A stretch of 61,665 nucleotides of DNA, from NCBI GenBank assembly GCA_032718475.1, contig JAUCBJ010003888.1:1-61665 (forward strand). Reading direction: 5' to 3'. The translations under genes and the position numbers were made by a program. The notes under the pieces were generated by a model, which saw only the letters and a program-made list of their open reading frames with translations, was not told the origin of the DNA and ran no database searches. Numbering within the stretch: the stretch's first letter is position 1; each line of letters opens with the position of its first letter. This DNA is from Nemertoderma westbladi (taxonomy: Eukaryota > Xenacoelomorpha > Nemertodermatida > Nemertodermatidae). Of this stretch, positions 31,301 to 40,839 are shown in pieces.

Positions 31301-32209
31301 CCCAAATATAAGACATCTGATCGTTTTCTAAAGGAGAAAATTAGTCACCAGGAGCATGAAGAAACAAATAAGCAGATACTGAGACTCCTGCAATGCTATG
31401 AGGATTCCGAAAAGTATTTCCTGTTGTTGAGAAATCCGCAGATGCGCTTAAGGGATCGATTCTCGAGCACAATGATAGATGGGTTAATACGTGTTGGAGG
31501 AAGACTCACCAATGCGCCCTTATCCTTTGACACCAAATTCCCCATACTTATTAGAAATCTTGAAGTACAAATCAAGATGATTGTAGACGTTCACGGTAAA
31601 CTTTATCATGCTGGTAGAGAACGAATTCTTAGCGAAATTCGAACTCGCTATTATTTTGATAAACCCCGTAGAGCTCTGAACCAAGTTCTTAGGAACTGCA
31701 TACCCTGTAGGAAAGCATTCAGTAGGCCTTTAACACAGCGAGAGGCAGAATTACCTAGGGAACGAGTAAGCTTCTATGAACCACCTTTTACTAATACTGG
31801 TGTAGATTTATTTGGCCCTATTGAAGTATATCGTGCTAGGACTATAGTCAAGAGATGGTGTGTCATCTTCGTGTGCATGACTTGTAGAGCCATCCATCTC
31901 GATATGGTGAACGATCTATCTACCAACAGCTTCGTCTTAAGTTTACGACGACAGATCGCTCGCTTCGGGACGAGTAATACCATGAGATCGGATAAGGGAA
32001 CGAACTTCATTGGTGCCAACAACAAAATACAGGCTTATGTGAAGGACTGGAACCAAAGACAGGTGGACGACCAGCTAAGGATAACAGCGTCTAGCTGGAC
32101 CTTCAACGCCGCCGACGCCCCTTGGTGGGGAGGAAGTTGGGAGAGATTAATTCGAAGTGTCAAAACCGCATTTCACTTTATAGTGCCGACGAACTTTTGC
32201 GGACGTTAA
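28361..32209 (+). CDS. BEL copy A Pol: protease, RT, RNase H, integrase core
   Basis: The frame continues directly in phase after the gag TGA. Domains counted from 28379: aspartic protease with LLDSGS near residue 20; RT with the Y-M-D-D box near 513; a Peptidase_A17-like linker; RNase H with FGDAS near 690, PRAELKAAL and YWTD; an H2C2 zinc-binding integrase N-terminus near 1070; and a DDE core with VDLFGP, RSDKGTNF and the WER glutamate. The order is the BEL/Pao one. The frame breaks near 32180 by a frameshift just after the catalytic Glu and stops at 32209. The TGA and the frameshift probably make this copy unable to make full Pol unless both are bypassed. Confidence 0.93.
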   Translation: MREFPVVQVRVHGLNKSYIVNALLDSGSAGTFIDQELAEDIFAGQPKFRTKLNMSGIMQVWKSTLTADYYVGVLSTPQDKLGAQGIRSVKMVAIKNFATTQADLYNWDEDESIQHLKIPRFQTDYPGVQILIGQNAHEALETLEKRPAQPQPLQTYAVRTRVGWYFTGPSRRTLAERMPQEQTYQVNDWEVESSEVDELTEGIPYSSDNDDIYQLFDEENTIDLLTENQTWKNQVNLCQLIRPSEPIAYNDELNDEIERYNARTRDELAVRFFTQELVEPNSYDKALSIEEERAKQIQETTTRFLKDQGRYEIGLPFRKREPRFINNRPLAEKRITQLHRRLTANASAKEMYQTQLKKFITKGYAERVPEGTPVTERTYYLTHHYVPKPGKPHEVRVVFDGSALYMGQSLNSELLPGPNLLQSLLGILLRLRQYSIAFASDIEGMFLQVKALDRDRDSLRFLWWPEGDLNQKPVEYWMTIQAFGIISSPSNACSVVRTTANDNRDSFSKEVIDNIKRNIYMDDNLRSLPSVEEAIAVAKGTVECLKRGGFRLTKFTSNSREFLEAIPVEDRGTKDLDLIKDDLPETKTLGLKWDTERDILFFQLKQRDNPVRTKRICLSILSTYFDPLGFISPVILIARSLVQQMWLENHSWDDPLKGELLKKWMKWEDSLPAIENFIISRTYFGHVLPTYSYQLHVFGDASDMGIGIVAYLRVETPDGIKVALVTSKALINNKLKIPRAELKAALYATAIGRNVTEQIDYPLEKTVYWTDALLVLEYLTNEVCQFSVFVTNRVAIILSRTKIDQWRHCPGTINPADIASRGATPQELIDTPDWLGGPDFLSKEEDEWPPHLTTAEIRQAKGAETVKPKTRASKSKLFKPTIDISVLHTSGNDASDPQSLNTNKSVMEIRDRDWKSGIPDVSQGISPMLQRAMHHYSSWNRLCKAVTYLRRCFHHHYSRTKTTSDHAPLTSAQVHVIKNLPKYKTSDRFLKEKISHQEHEETNKQILRLLQCYEDSEKYFLLLRNPQMRLRDRFSSTMIDGLIRVGGRLTNAPLSFDTKFPILIRNLEVQIKMIVDVHGKLYHAGRERILSEIRTRYYFDKPRRALNQVLRNCIPCRKAFSRPLTQREAELPRERVSFYEPPFTNTGVDLFGPIEVYRARTIVKRWCVIFVCMTCRAIHLDMVNDLSTNSFVLSLRRQIARFGTSNTMRSDKGTNFIGANNKIQAYVKDWNQRQVDDQLRITASSWTFNAADAPWWGGSWERLIRSVKTAFHFIVPTNFCGR

Positions 32210-32784
32210 TGGAGGAAATAGCTGCCTACCTCAACGAGAGACCGCTTATGCCAGTCTCATCGAGTCCCGATTCCCTGGAAGCGCTAACACCCGCGCATTT
32301 CCTACTGAAGAAACCTGTAGCCATGCTCCCACGATCGGAGATTGCCGACGGAGACGAATACTGCCGTCGAACTTGGCAACTTATGCAGTTGCTATCCCGT
32401 CGTTTCGCTGACCATTTCGAGAAACATTATCTGCCCACGCTACAACTTCGAACTAAGTGGTTTGCGCAGCAAGAAAACGTCAGCGCCGGAGATATGGTGC
32501 TTATTGTAGATCCAGACCTCCCACGTAAACGGTGGCAGACAGGTCGTATCATCGAGACCCACATCTCAGATGATGGTTTAGTACGCTCGGTAGAACTCAT
32601 CGTCATGCGGCGTAACTTCAAGAAGCCAGGCATAATCTTTGAGACGCAACAACTCAATCGCCCAGTTGGTCGTTTATGTTTACTGGAAAGAGACAGAGAA
32701 CTCTCTGGAAACTATGGAAGGCAGGACACTCTTCCCACGACCACCTCCCTAATTCCTCAAACATCTAGGGACTCCCTAACGTGA
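32190..32784 (+). CDS. BEL copy A Pol C-terminus in a shifted frame (DUF5641-like)
   Basis: After the frameshift the integrase end is readable in another frame: helix with LNERPL, a PAHFLL block, and a C-terminal SH3-like stretch (W-FAQQENVSAGDMVLI, then RW-TGRI) typical of the DUF5641 tail of BEL integrases. It ends with TGA at 32784. The last 50 residues are kept in copy B, fused to other parts. Confidence 0.88.
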
Positions 32785-33333
32785 TATGTCTGGAGTGGGT
32801 GTATGACTATATTCTTTTATCTATTTTATTATATTTTTATATGCGAACTTTATTATGTACTTTATTATAATCGTTTTTATTCAATTTTATTTAGTAAAAT
32901 GTTATTTAGTGATTATTTAGTAGATTAGTGCAATATATTAGTGTTTATTACGTACGTAATTACTTATAATATATTTAGTGCGACGGCGAGAAATAATTAT
33001 TTTTTCTCTTTCCTTACTGTCCGTATCATATTGTAAATACGTGACTACAGTAAGATGAAATGTCCGTACTTAGTAAAGTACAATAAAGCCACTACTATAT
33101 TCAAGTATTATTGGTAGGCAGAGTATTAGGAATGCAAAGTTCAGATCCTCGTGTCTTGGCTAAACCAAGCTCTGGGTAGACCTTGGAAACGACTTGCCTC
33201 TTCACACTGACATTGCTTCGTGCGATATTGCTCTTCTACCTTATATTAAATAATACATATAGTAGCGTGATGTCCATATAACAGTAGCGTAAAACGCAAA
33301 TAAATCTGTTAAACCTTTTGACCATCTGTAATT

Positions 33334-33650
33334 CTAGTCGATTAAGATATCGCGGCACCCACCGATATACTTGAAAGACAAATTCTAGAATCAGTGGTTA
33401 ACGTCCCCAGACAAGTTCTGGAATAAATCGGTGCCCATCTTAAATATTAATTTAATATTTATTAAAATCTGTAAAATTCAGATCCTTTAAATTTCTAGTC
33501 AATTAAGATATCGCAGCACTTACCGATACTCTTAAAAGACAATTTCCATAGAATTAAGGATCCTATGTCCCCAGACCTGCTCTGGAATCAAATTGTGTCA
33601 ATTTTAACATCAAATAATAAAATTCACGGGAATAAATTTAAATTCATATT
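33334..33650 (+). repeat. Two 161-bp tandem repeats with internal stem
   Basis: CTAGTC(G/A)ATTAAGATATCG marks unit starts at 33334 and 33495. In the first unit CACCGAT pairs with ATCGGTG about 65 bases later, so the unit can form a stem enclosing a CCCCAGAC-type box. Copy B keeps both units near 47890-48180. Confidence 0.75.
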
Positions 33651-34223
33651 TTAAATGAATTTCATAAATTGTCATTTTGTACAATTTATAACATTCCCAA
33701 AATTCCATTAATTAATAGATCATGGGAGCGGAGATTCATCCTATTGAGTGTATTAGAGTGCGAGAATCTCCAACATATAGTCAATAGCCGATAAAATTAA
33801 TAAAATCATGCATAAAGAGGATATTGACAATTAAAGAATTATTATTAAATAGCATCCCAGATCTGTATGCATGAGAATTACCCTAATTCTACCGCTAGCA
33901 TTCCATAATGTCACCATAGCAACACCCACGCTAGAATTAGAAGCAAGTTAAAAGAACAATAGAAAGCTTGTCCCATTGCGTAGCATAGAGAATATATAGC
34001 ACACTGTTAGTATCCAAGGATACACAGTAATAACGTGACATTCTGGAAGGCACTGACTAACGGACAAATGGCCTGTATGTGTACAATTGGTGACAGTTGT
34101 GTGGAATTTGTGCGTTTATAGGTGAATGTTACTGCTAAAGTATGTTTACAGTAGCTAGTCGCAATTGTAAAAGTAGCCCAACTCTCCTATAGAAAGAACC
34201 TAAGTGGATCCAAGCCTTTGGGA

Positions 34224-34328
34224 CGGACAGTGGAGTGACTTGTGCCGGTTATCGTTGTCGTGCTGTTGCTACATGTTGGCGTAAACACCGCGACGACGGT
34301 ACATCGGCACTGAGAATCCCACTGTCCG
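34224..34328 (+). promoter_or_regulatory. Long conserved hairpin before the accessory gene (copy A)
   Basis: The outer stem is CGGACAGTGG with CCACTGTCCG. The middle stem is GTGCCG with CGGCAC, and the inner stem is TCGTTGTCG with CGACGACGG (two G-U pairs). All three stems recur in copy B with altered but still pairing bases, the usual sign of a functional RNA structure. It ends about 80 bases before the accessory ATG. Confidence 0.8.
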
Positions 34329-34409
34329 GGGGCAAAGAGAAGTAGGCAGCGACGCCCGCTCGCCTAAAATATAAACTTATTTGGATATTAATAAACTCAG
34401 ATAGCAGAT

Positions 34410-34826
34410 ATGACGGAGTTGATAGAAGATGATCTTGGTATTAGGGAGCAATATACTCTACCTTTACAAGCATTTGTGGATAGCTTAATATGCGGTGAAG
34501 CCGATCCAACCATTACGGAGGACGATGGTCGTTATATCGAACCGCCGATGTCCCAAGAGCAACTTGCGCGTGAATTGGACTATCGAAAATTCACCACTCG
34601 CTATACGAATCGTAATGGTACGTATATGGACTTCTTAACTACCGGCCATCCTATCGATTTGCATGATACGGACGATGTAGATACAGAAAGGGAAATGGTT
34701 CTATTTAAATATCATACCCAGCGGAGTCGTAACGATAAACCGAGAATGGAAGAATGGAACGCGAGAATTCTATTCGAAAATAACTCGAAAGATAGAACGT
34801 GGAAGAAAGTTTGTAAAGACAAATAG
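34410..34826 (+). CDS. Copy A accessory protein 1 (138 aa)
   Basis: The ATG at 34410 follows an AT-rich leader. The protein is acidic at its start, carries the block RYIEPPMSQEQLARELDYRK and RYTNRNGTY, and ends in a charged tail (YHTQRSRND). Homologues: copy B 48986-49291 (very similar up to residue 90) and copy C 5736-5963 plus the frame right of the MITE. No signal peptide, membrane segment or zinc motif is visible. In copy C the same gene continues for several hundred more residues, so the copy A version may be shortened. Function unknown. Conservation across three copies of different ages argues that it is a real gene. Confidence 0.75.
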   Translation: MTELIEDDLGIREQYTLPLQAFVDSLICGEADPTITEDDGRYIEPPMSQEQLARELDYRKFTTRYTNRNGTYMDFLTTGHPIDLHDTDDVDTEREMVLFKYHTQRSRNDKPRMEEWNARILFENNSKDRTWKKVCKDK

Positions 34827-35681
34827 AGGAGAACACTGGAGAAGAGACATGGGTTAATGTCCAGGGTCCATGATGTGAATAGTTTTTCCCCGGGGCACGG
34901 GTGCTCGCGGGCGGTCTCCTTCGGGAGGCTGTAATTTCTCTTCCTTCATCGTTTTCCTGTAATTATTGTGATCAGTGTCACAATTAAAGGGCAAGAATGA
35001 ATGATGATGTGACGGAAACATGTCCATTGTGGTATCTTATGGATACTACCATATATCCCCCCTCCTCTTTACTCCCTTTATCCCTCTATACATCGCTATT
35101 GAAAATACAACATACTTCGTCCCACCTTCTCTTTCCAATGTGCTCGGAGCTTTGGGAGACGATCGACCAATCATTGCCGTATCGTGGTATGGATCATACC
35201 GCCTCCTAATAAATCCCCCACCCCTTACTGTTTATTTGTATGCTCATATTGGTGTCCGCACCTCTCGTCCATGTCACATTCCACATTCTGTTGATGTTTA
35301 TGATATCAACTTCCACCCTCGCGTTGTTGATTAGAAAATCAACCACCAATAATTTCCTTAAGTCCGCAACCGTGATACAAACAAGGACTGAAAGGACACG
35401 AGGATAGTTTGTGAACAACTGGTACCATTATGTGTCATAAATCTGGTTGTTCACCTCCCTCAATGATTGGAGATATAAATCTTATGTAGAACAACTGAGA
35501 CAAACATATCCTTGAACTGGTATTTACCTCCTCGCTAGGGATAAATTCATTTAGAGATAGTCTTCGAACGATTGAATCCTCCTACTGAAGTCGTCTTTCT
35601 GAATATTTCTGAATACGATATAGGTCTTCCTCTGCTCTCGATCATCAATGGCGGAAAACATATTAGTCATCCTATGGGAAC
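34827..35681 (+). other. Spacer with a possible 104-codon frame
   Basis: A frame at 35020-35334 with an ATG encodes a moderately hydrophobic 104-residue peptide (SYGYYHISPLLFTPFIPLY stretch). I see no homologue in B or C. A short frame begins at 35649, overlapping the start of the next gene in another register. A G/C-rich palindromic patch lies near 34886-34935. Confidence 0.35.
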
Positions 35682-37457
35682 ATGGAGAACATTCCATACC
35701 CTTTCGTTGATACTCAGCTGATTGCTCCCTGGGCAGAAGGTCGAGGTTTCTTCCGCACTATGTATGCTAATACGCCTAGCAACATTACAAAGGTGCAACG
35801 AACTTCCATCGGACATCTTGCCTTTCAGGAATATGGATGGAATTTCAAAGTCGGAAATCCCATTAACTATCAACAAGTATACGGAGACCATTATTCTCGA
35901 TTATACTTTGATGGACCATTGACCGCACCTGGCGCCGTGTATAACTTCATGAGTGTTCCACTCCGTCCCTCCTTAGCTATATACACGATCTTTGAAAACA
36001 CCGCACTTGCCGGTTGGCTAGCCGATGTGTGCAGTCGTACTATACGCGCCCATCCATTAATACTTGGGACCATACTCGCTAAGCTAGATGAACATAATAA
36101 ATTCATCCGTTTCGAATGTTTCCGGCGATTTTTAACCCCGTTCCGCAACGTGGATAGCCAATTTAAAGACCGCGCTTTGACCAAACTCAGCCTAAGAAAC
36201 TCAGCTGCAGAGAAGTTGGATAGTGCTGGATTCGCCATTTTCAAAGAGATTTGTATATCGAACTTGCACTCCTCTGTTATACAAAGACCTCGAATCCCCA
36301 CAGGTTATTCTGTCGTGGAAATTCAGACAATAGGTCCACCTGAAGAGACAGACGCGCCCACTTCAGCTATGCACCTGGAAGACGAACCAATATGTCTAGA
36401 ATCTGAAGAGATTCAGCCTATCGCCCCCCGGAACAGCGACAACGATTACATCATAGAATGGTATCAAGGTCCACAGTGTCTCACTGCGTACGATTATCGA
36501 CATGCCAACTATGTTTCTAGGCAACGTTGTCGGTTATGCGCATCGAGAGACCACGATATACCCATGGACACCAACGTCCGCTGTTCCTATTTCCAAGAAC
36601 AACCGACTATGGAAATTTATTGCGCATATTGCAGACTCAATAACTTGCATATCTTTGCGGTTTGCCCTCAATTTATGACTCAATGTCACCATTGTCAACT
36701 AAAGGGACATGCTAGTTTCGATTGCCCTTTTAATCACGATTTGGAAAGCGTAGATGAAATGATCACACTACGTTACATCAGAGCTTGGGAAGCGAACGCT
36801 GATTTACATTGTGATTCGCGCCATCGCTATTATCCCGGACGCGCTTACGAAGGAGTTTATGCGTTCCATCCTTATCTATTCGCTTCGGTTGAACAGAAAT
36901 CACGCATATCAAGTTACGAGCTACTGAAGCGCGTTGGAGAATGTATTTCAACCAAATTCGTACGCAAATTTCTCAGGAGTGTTAATTCTAGCGACCTTCA
37001 TTCCTATAACTTAATCAATTATATCCGTCAGGATCCGGACTATGGAGACTTGTTTGTTAACTCACACCCCGAGTTACAGGAAGTATATCGACGGCCTTAC
37101 GAATACCGAGCCCGCGAACGCGAGTTGGAAAGGACCATTAAACCCCGGAGGTTTCTAACTGCCTATGGTCCACCCACGGCCCTCGTTCAGACCACTCGTA
37201 AAGGACCCGTAAGAGCGGCTGTCTTGAAACGAGCTCTCAAAGCCGTTAGACCCCTCTCCCCGGACGTTGATGTCAATCAACCCGGTACTTCGACTAGTGG
37301 ATACACCGACCATAATCCTACACCCTCTGATGCAATCATATTGCACCCCTCACCCAGGAGTTATAGCCCTCCTTGTAAAGTGGCTCGCCCCAAAGAGAAA
37401 AGGACTCTGGCTAGCTTTAAGAAACTGCGTAAACGCCGTCCGCGCAAGAAAGACTAA
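35682..37457 (+). CDS. Copy A accessory protein 2: 591 aa, three CCHC-like clusters and a basic tail
   Basis: This long intact frame lies between the spacer and the 3' LTR, where retroviruses carry env. It has no signal peptide or membrane span and so is not envelope-like. Residues 280-350 carry CX2CX4HX9C, CX2CX5HX4C and a perfect CX2CX4HX4C (CHHCQLKGHASFDC). The last 25 residues are strongly basic (KKLRKRRPRKKD), fitting nucleic-acid binding or nuclear entry. The upstream in-frame stop makes the ATG at 35682 the only start. Copy B keeps only the last 50 codons. No family recognised; a Gag-like or chaperone role is an inference. Confidence 0.75.
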   Translation: MENIPYPFVDTQLIAPWAEGRGFFRTMYANTPSNITKVQRTSIGHLAFQEYGWNFKVGNPINYQQVYGDHYSRLYFDGPLTAPGAVYNFMSVPLRPSLAIYTIFENTALAGWLADVCSRTIRAHPLILGTILAKLDEHNKFIRFECFRRFLTPFRNVDSQFKDRALTKLSLRNSAAEKLDSAGFAIFKEICISNLHSSVIQRPRIPTGYSVVEIQTIGPPEETDAPTSAMHLEDEPICLESEEIQPIAPRNSDNDYIIEWYQGPQCLTAYDYRHANYVSRQRCRLCASRDHDIPMDTNVRCSYFQEQPTMEIYCAYCRLNNLHIFAVCPQFMTQCHHCQLKGHASFDCPFNHDLESVDEMITLRYIRAWEANADLHCDSRHRYYPGRAYEGVYAFHPYLFASVEQKSRISSYELLKRVGECISTKFVRKFLRSVNSSDLHSYNLINYIRQDPDYGDLFVNSHPELQEVYRRPYEYRARERELERTIKPRRFLTAYGPPTALVQTTRKGPVRAAVLKRALKAVRPLSPDVDVNQPGTSTSGYTDHNPTPSDAIILHPSPRSYSPPCKVARPKEKRTLASFKKLRKRRPRKKD

Positions 37458-37525
37458 CTGTTTAGAGTATTTACGTATATTAGAAACTGTGATTTTGTAT
37501 ATTTTATAGACTCAAATCCCATTTT

Positions 37526-37535
37526 CTGGGAGCGG
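37526..37535 (+). promoter_or_regulatory. Polypurine tract of copy A
   Basis: CTGGGAGCGG stands directly before the 3' LTR and is identical in copy B (50387-50396). It is short and contains a pyrimidine, but its position fits plus-strand priming. Confidence 0.6.
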
Positions 37536-38797
37536 TGTAAAAGCTTCTGTGGGATATAACTGGCCCTTTTGCTTCGCAATCCAGTTTCCCCCCCAGGCGC
37601 TGGAATACTCTAAAAGGTTCTCTAACTGTATATATATTCCCCTCGCCCGCAAGGTACTGTTACAGGTGTTTTAACGGACATAAAAGTCATTCTTCTATAT
37701 ACGTGTTTTGGCGGACATGGTAAGGCAAAAAACCTGCAATGCACCAAATACCTTTCACAGCTTAGCCGTGATGATTCATATTACGACATCTAACAGCTGG
37801 TTGCTGACATGGAAACAGCCATTGGCCACATGGTTCTTTGTTTAGCTTAAGCCAATCAGAGCGATTTTTTCTGTCGATGTGGAGCTTTTCGGCCGATCAT
37901 ACTAGGAGTGTTCAGTCTTACTGTTTTTTGTGATACTGTTGTGTTATTGCTATCTAGGCCAGGAACAACGGCTCTAGAGTCAATTCGTTTCATACTTTAG
38001 AAGAAACATTAGTAGGCTTAAGATTATAGAGCGTATAACTGTTATCAGTCCAACTCACTTGTCACAACATATCATTCATATCATATCTTAACCTACCATC
38101 TTAATGCTTTTACTGTTGTCATATTTTGTATTAGTTGGTCGAATATTATTTGGAGAACATATATAAAGAACCCAAATTTCCCAATTTTCTTGATACACTA
38201 CAGGTTAGAGAGACGGGTTATATATAGCGATTGCGACTTATATTGTTGTGGTTTGTAGTGAATTTAATGCTATTTGGTAAGCACTACATGATTCGTTGCT
38301 GTTCTCTTTATATATGATAAAATTCATTGACGGTCGGCAAATTAGTGAGCAGTATTGTGTGTTACCGGTAGTGTGCATGATTGTGACTGATAACTAAGCA
38401 TTTCCTAAAGAATGCGCCTCATACGTGAATCATAAGCCTTACCGACTTACCGTTGTGATTAGTATAAGTCATATCTCTGTTTACCTAGATAGAGCGCCAC
38501 GTCCTAAAGGAACTGTTAATATTTCCCGAAAGTGAATAATATTGGTCAGAAATTAATTATTAACGATCAATCGAATAATACAATCCAGTAAGCTTACACT
38601 GCAATAATAATCTAAGCCCTCTGAATCCAGTCTCCCGGGTATATCCAGCGGGTGAATGGACACGCACTAGGCTGGCTTCTGCTAATGTTGTGTTTATTGG
38701 TATTAAATATTTGTCATCTTCTAAAGTATATTTATAAACCAAAAGACATATAAATTTTGGCAGGTTAAACTGCTAAAGGTCTTCAAAAGCGCATACA
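37536..38797 (+). repeat. 3' LTR of BEL copy A
   Basis: 1262 bp, with the same length and ends as the 5' LTR. The target duplication GATAC follows at 38798-38802. Confidence 0.95.
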
Positions 38798-38802
38798 GAT
38801 AC

Positions 38803-39588
38803 CAACTTTGCTGTATCAGAACTTGGGACACAGTCGCTGGTGAACGCGATCGCCGGGAAGGAGCCATTCTCCTTAGCCACCCACCTGAAGTGCATGGAGG
38901 GAGCGCACATGACATCTCGGAAAGAGAGGCAGGGTATGGAGAAAGCCCAGCAGGAGGAAGCATTGGAAGGAATGGCGGAGCACCAGCGTGTCGCTGTCCA
39001 ACGGGCGGCGGAGTTCAGGACCGGTGGCTGGCTATCCTCTCTTCCGGTAGCCGAACACCAGTTTGACCTCTCACCCCGGGAGTTTAGGGATGCTGTGGCT
39101 GTCCGGTATGGTAGACCCCTCGTAGGTGTCCCTTGCAGATGCGACGGTTGTGGCGCTGGGTTTGATCTCAACCACGGGTTGAATTGTAAGAAGGGTGGTC
39201 TAGTGATTCAGCGTCACAACGAGCTCCGCGACGCAGTCGGTGACCTCGCGGCCCTGGCATTCGGACCGCGAAACGTTATGCTCGAGCCAGTGGTCCACGA
39301 GCAGCACGAGGATGGCGACGGGGCTGGTCTGCGATGCGATGTCGGCATTAGGGGAGCGTTCAGTACCCAGACACAGGCGTTGATTGACATACGTACAATT
39401 AACCTTGACGCTGTGTCTTATGCTGGGCGCTCCGTGAGGTCGGTATTGGAGTCGGCGGAAGAGGAGAAGAAACGCTTATATACAGCCGCAGTTTCCGCCC
39501 GCCGAGGTGATTTCTCCCCTTTCGTCGCCTCATGCGACGGCATACTGGCACCGCAGGCCAATAAGCTGTTGCGAATCATCGCAGACTG
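38803..39588 (+). pseudogene. LINE CCHC motif and restriction-like endonuclease domain
   Basis: This continues in phase from 21091 across copy A. A helical linker leads to a zinc motif CX2CX7HX3C (CDGCGAGFDLNHGLNC). An endonuclease-like region follows with RCDVGIRG and LIDIRTIN, which fit the PD-(D/E)XK core of R2-type LINEs, then EKKRLY. The enzyme nicks the target DNA for insertion. The frame is open to 39588, where copy B is inserted. Confidence 0.8.
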
Positions 39589-40839
39589 TGTAAAAGCTTT
39601 TGCGTAATTAGCCGGTTATTATCCCCGTAAAGTACTCTGTGGTTGGTTTACCAGGCATAAGAAGGCCGTGTCCTTGCTGTACTGGTGTTTTGGAGGACAT
39701 AAAAGCCATTTCTTCTGTATTTGTACTTTAGAGGACATAATCTGTAATTTCGTGACGTAAAAAGCTCGATACTCTTGAAAACAGTGTCGCTACCATGACG
39801 ACGGCTAACGGCTGATATTGCCACGTTGCCCCATAGCCCTATTTCTGTATCTGCCAATAGAATTTGAGTTGGCTTTGATTTTAACCTATCACAGAGCTAC
39901 TGAACTGAATTTTTCCTATCTCACTGCTCTTTCTCTGTGTTGGACGGGAGCTTCGTGGAATAAGGGTAGCTGGTATTCTTATAGTTATTCTTATCAGTGT
40001 TGTTGGTGATTCTAAGCCAGGAAGAACGGCTTTGGAGTATTTTGTGCTTTTCTACTTTAGCCCTACACTAGTAGGCTTAATTATAAGGACATATATCCGT
40101 TATCTGCATACTGCATACTGCAGTACTGCATACACTGCATACTGTGTAACACTGTGCATACTTTATATTGTTATACTGCTATTTACTGTCAGTTCTTCAT
40201 AATATGGTTGATGAATTATTATATTTGGAATAACGACAAATAACCCCGAAAACCCAATATTCTTGATATACCGAAGGTAAGAGAGAAAGGTTACAGATAA
40301 ATGATTGCGACCTATGTTGAGTGGTTTGAAGTGAATCTAATGTTATTTGATAGACCCTACATGATTCGGTCCGTGTTCCTTTTATATGTGACTAAAATCA
40401 GTGAAGATCGGCAGATCAGTGTGCAGTATTGTGCAGCATTGTGTATGAGTGAGACTGATAACGAAGCATTTCCTAAAGAATGCGCCATATATGTGAATTG
40501 TAACTAAGCCATATCGTTGTGAGTAGTTTAAGTCATAACTCTGTTTATATAGATAGAGCGCCACGTCCTAAAGGAACTGTTAATATTCCCCGAAGGTGAA
40601 TAATATTGTCAGAGATTATATAATACTGTCAGTCGAATAATACATTAGGCTTACATAGCAATAAAATTAAGCCGTCGAACCCAATCTCCCGGGTATATCC
40701 AGCGGGTGAATGATCGCGCACAGATTGGTTTCGACTAGTGTAGTGAATTAAATACTTGTCATAGACTAAAGGTGATTTATTATCTAGAAGACATCCTAAT
40801 TTGGCGGGTTAAACTGCCAAAGGTCTGAAAGCGCGAACA
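39589..40839 (+). repeat. 5' LTR of BEL copy B
   Basis: It begins TGTAAAAGC and ends GCGAACA. It includes a CTGCATA microsatellite near 40106-40148. No clear TATA box is seen at the place where copy A has one. Confidence 0.95.

Larger units (their letters stand above)
32785..34409 (+). other. Copy A interval between pol and the accessory genes
   Basis: 1.6 kb without a gene. It holds the 161-bp tandem repeat (33334-33650), a block conserved with copy B near 33110-33235, and at 34140-34192 two AG acceptor-like sites (TGTTTACAG; CTCTCCTATAG). It then ends in the hairpin at 34224-34328 and an AT-rich stretch before the accessory ATG. Conservation with copy B (47333-48985) is high throughout. 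Confidence 0.75.
21092..38797 (+). mobile_element. BEL/Pao LTR retrotransposon, copy A (17,706 bp)
   Basis: Two 1262-bp LTRs begin TGTAAAAGC and end TACA. The 5-bp target duplication GATAC lies at 21087-21091 and 38798-38802. Internal order: long leader, gag, protease-RT-RNase H-integrase, a 1.6-kb non-coding interval, a hairpin, and two to three accessory frames. It is inserted in the RT of the LINE. I spotted four differences between its LTRs, so the insertion is young. The size is far above the usual BEL/Pao range of roughly 5-10 kb. Confidence 0.95.

Noticed and set aside
33110-33235. Possible tRNA gene because of a GTTCAGATCC B-box-like string
   Set aside because: There is no matching A box, acceptor stem or anticodon arm. 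The block is simply conserved with copy B as part of the BEL interval.
35682-37457. Envelope gene of an endogenous retrovirus-like element
   Set aside because: No signal peptide, fusion peptide, membrane span or Cys pattern of an envelope is visible; zinc-knuckle clusters and a basic tail are present instead.
39648-40564. Small frames within the copy B LTRs (repeated at 50456-51372)
   Set aside because: They occur identically in both LTRs because the LTRs are identical; the copy A LTR does not preserve them.
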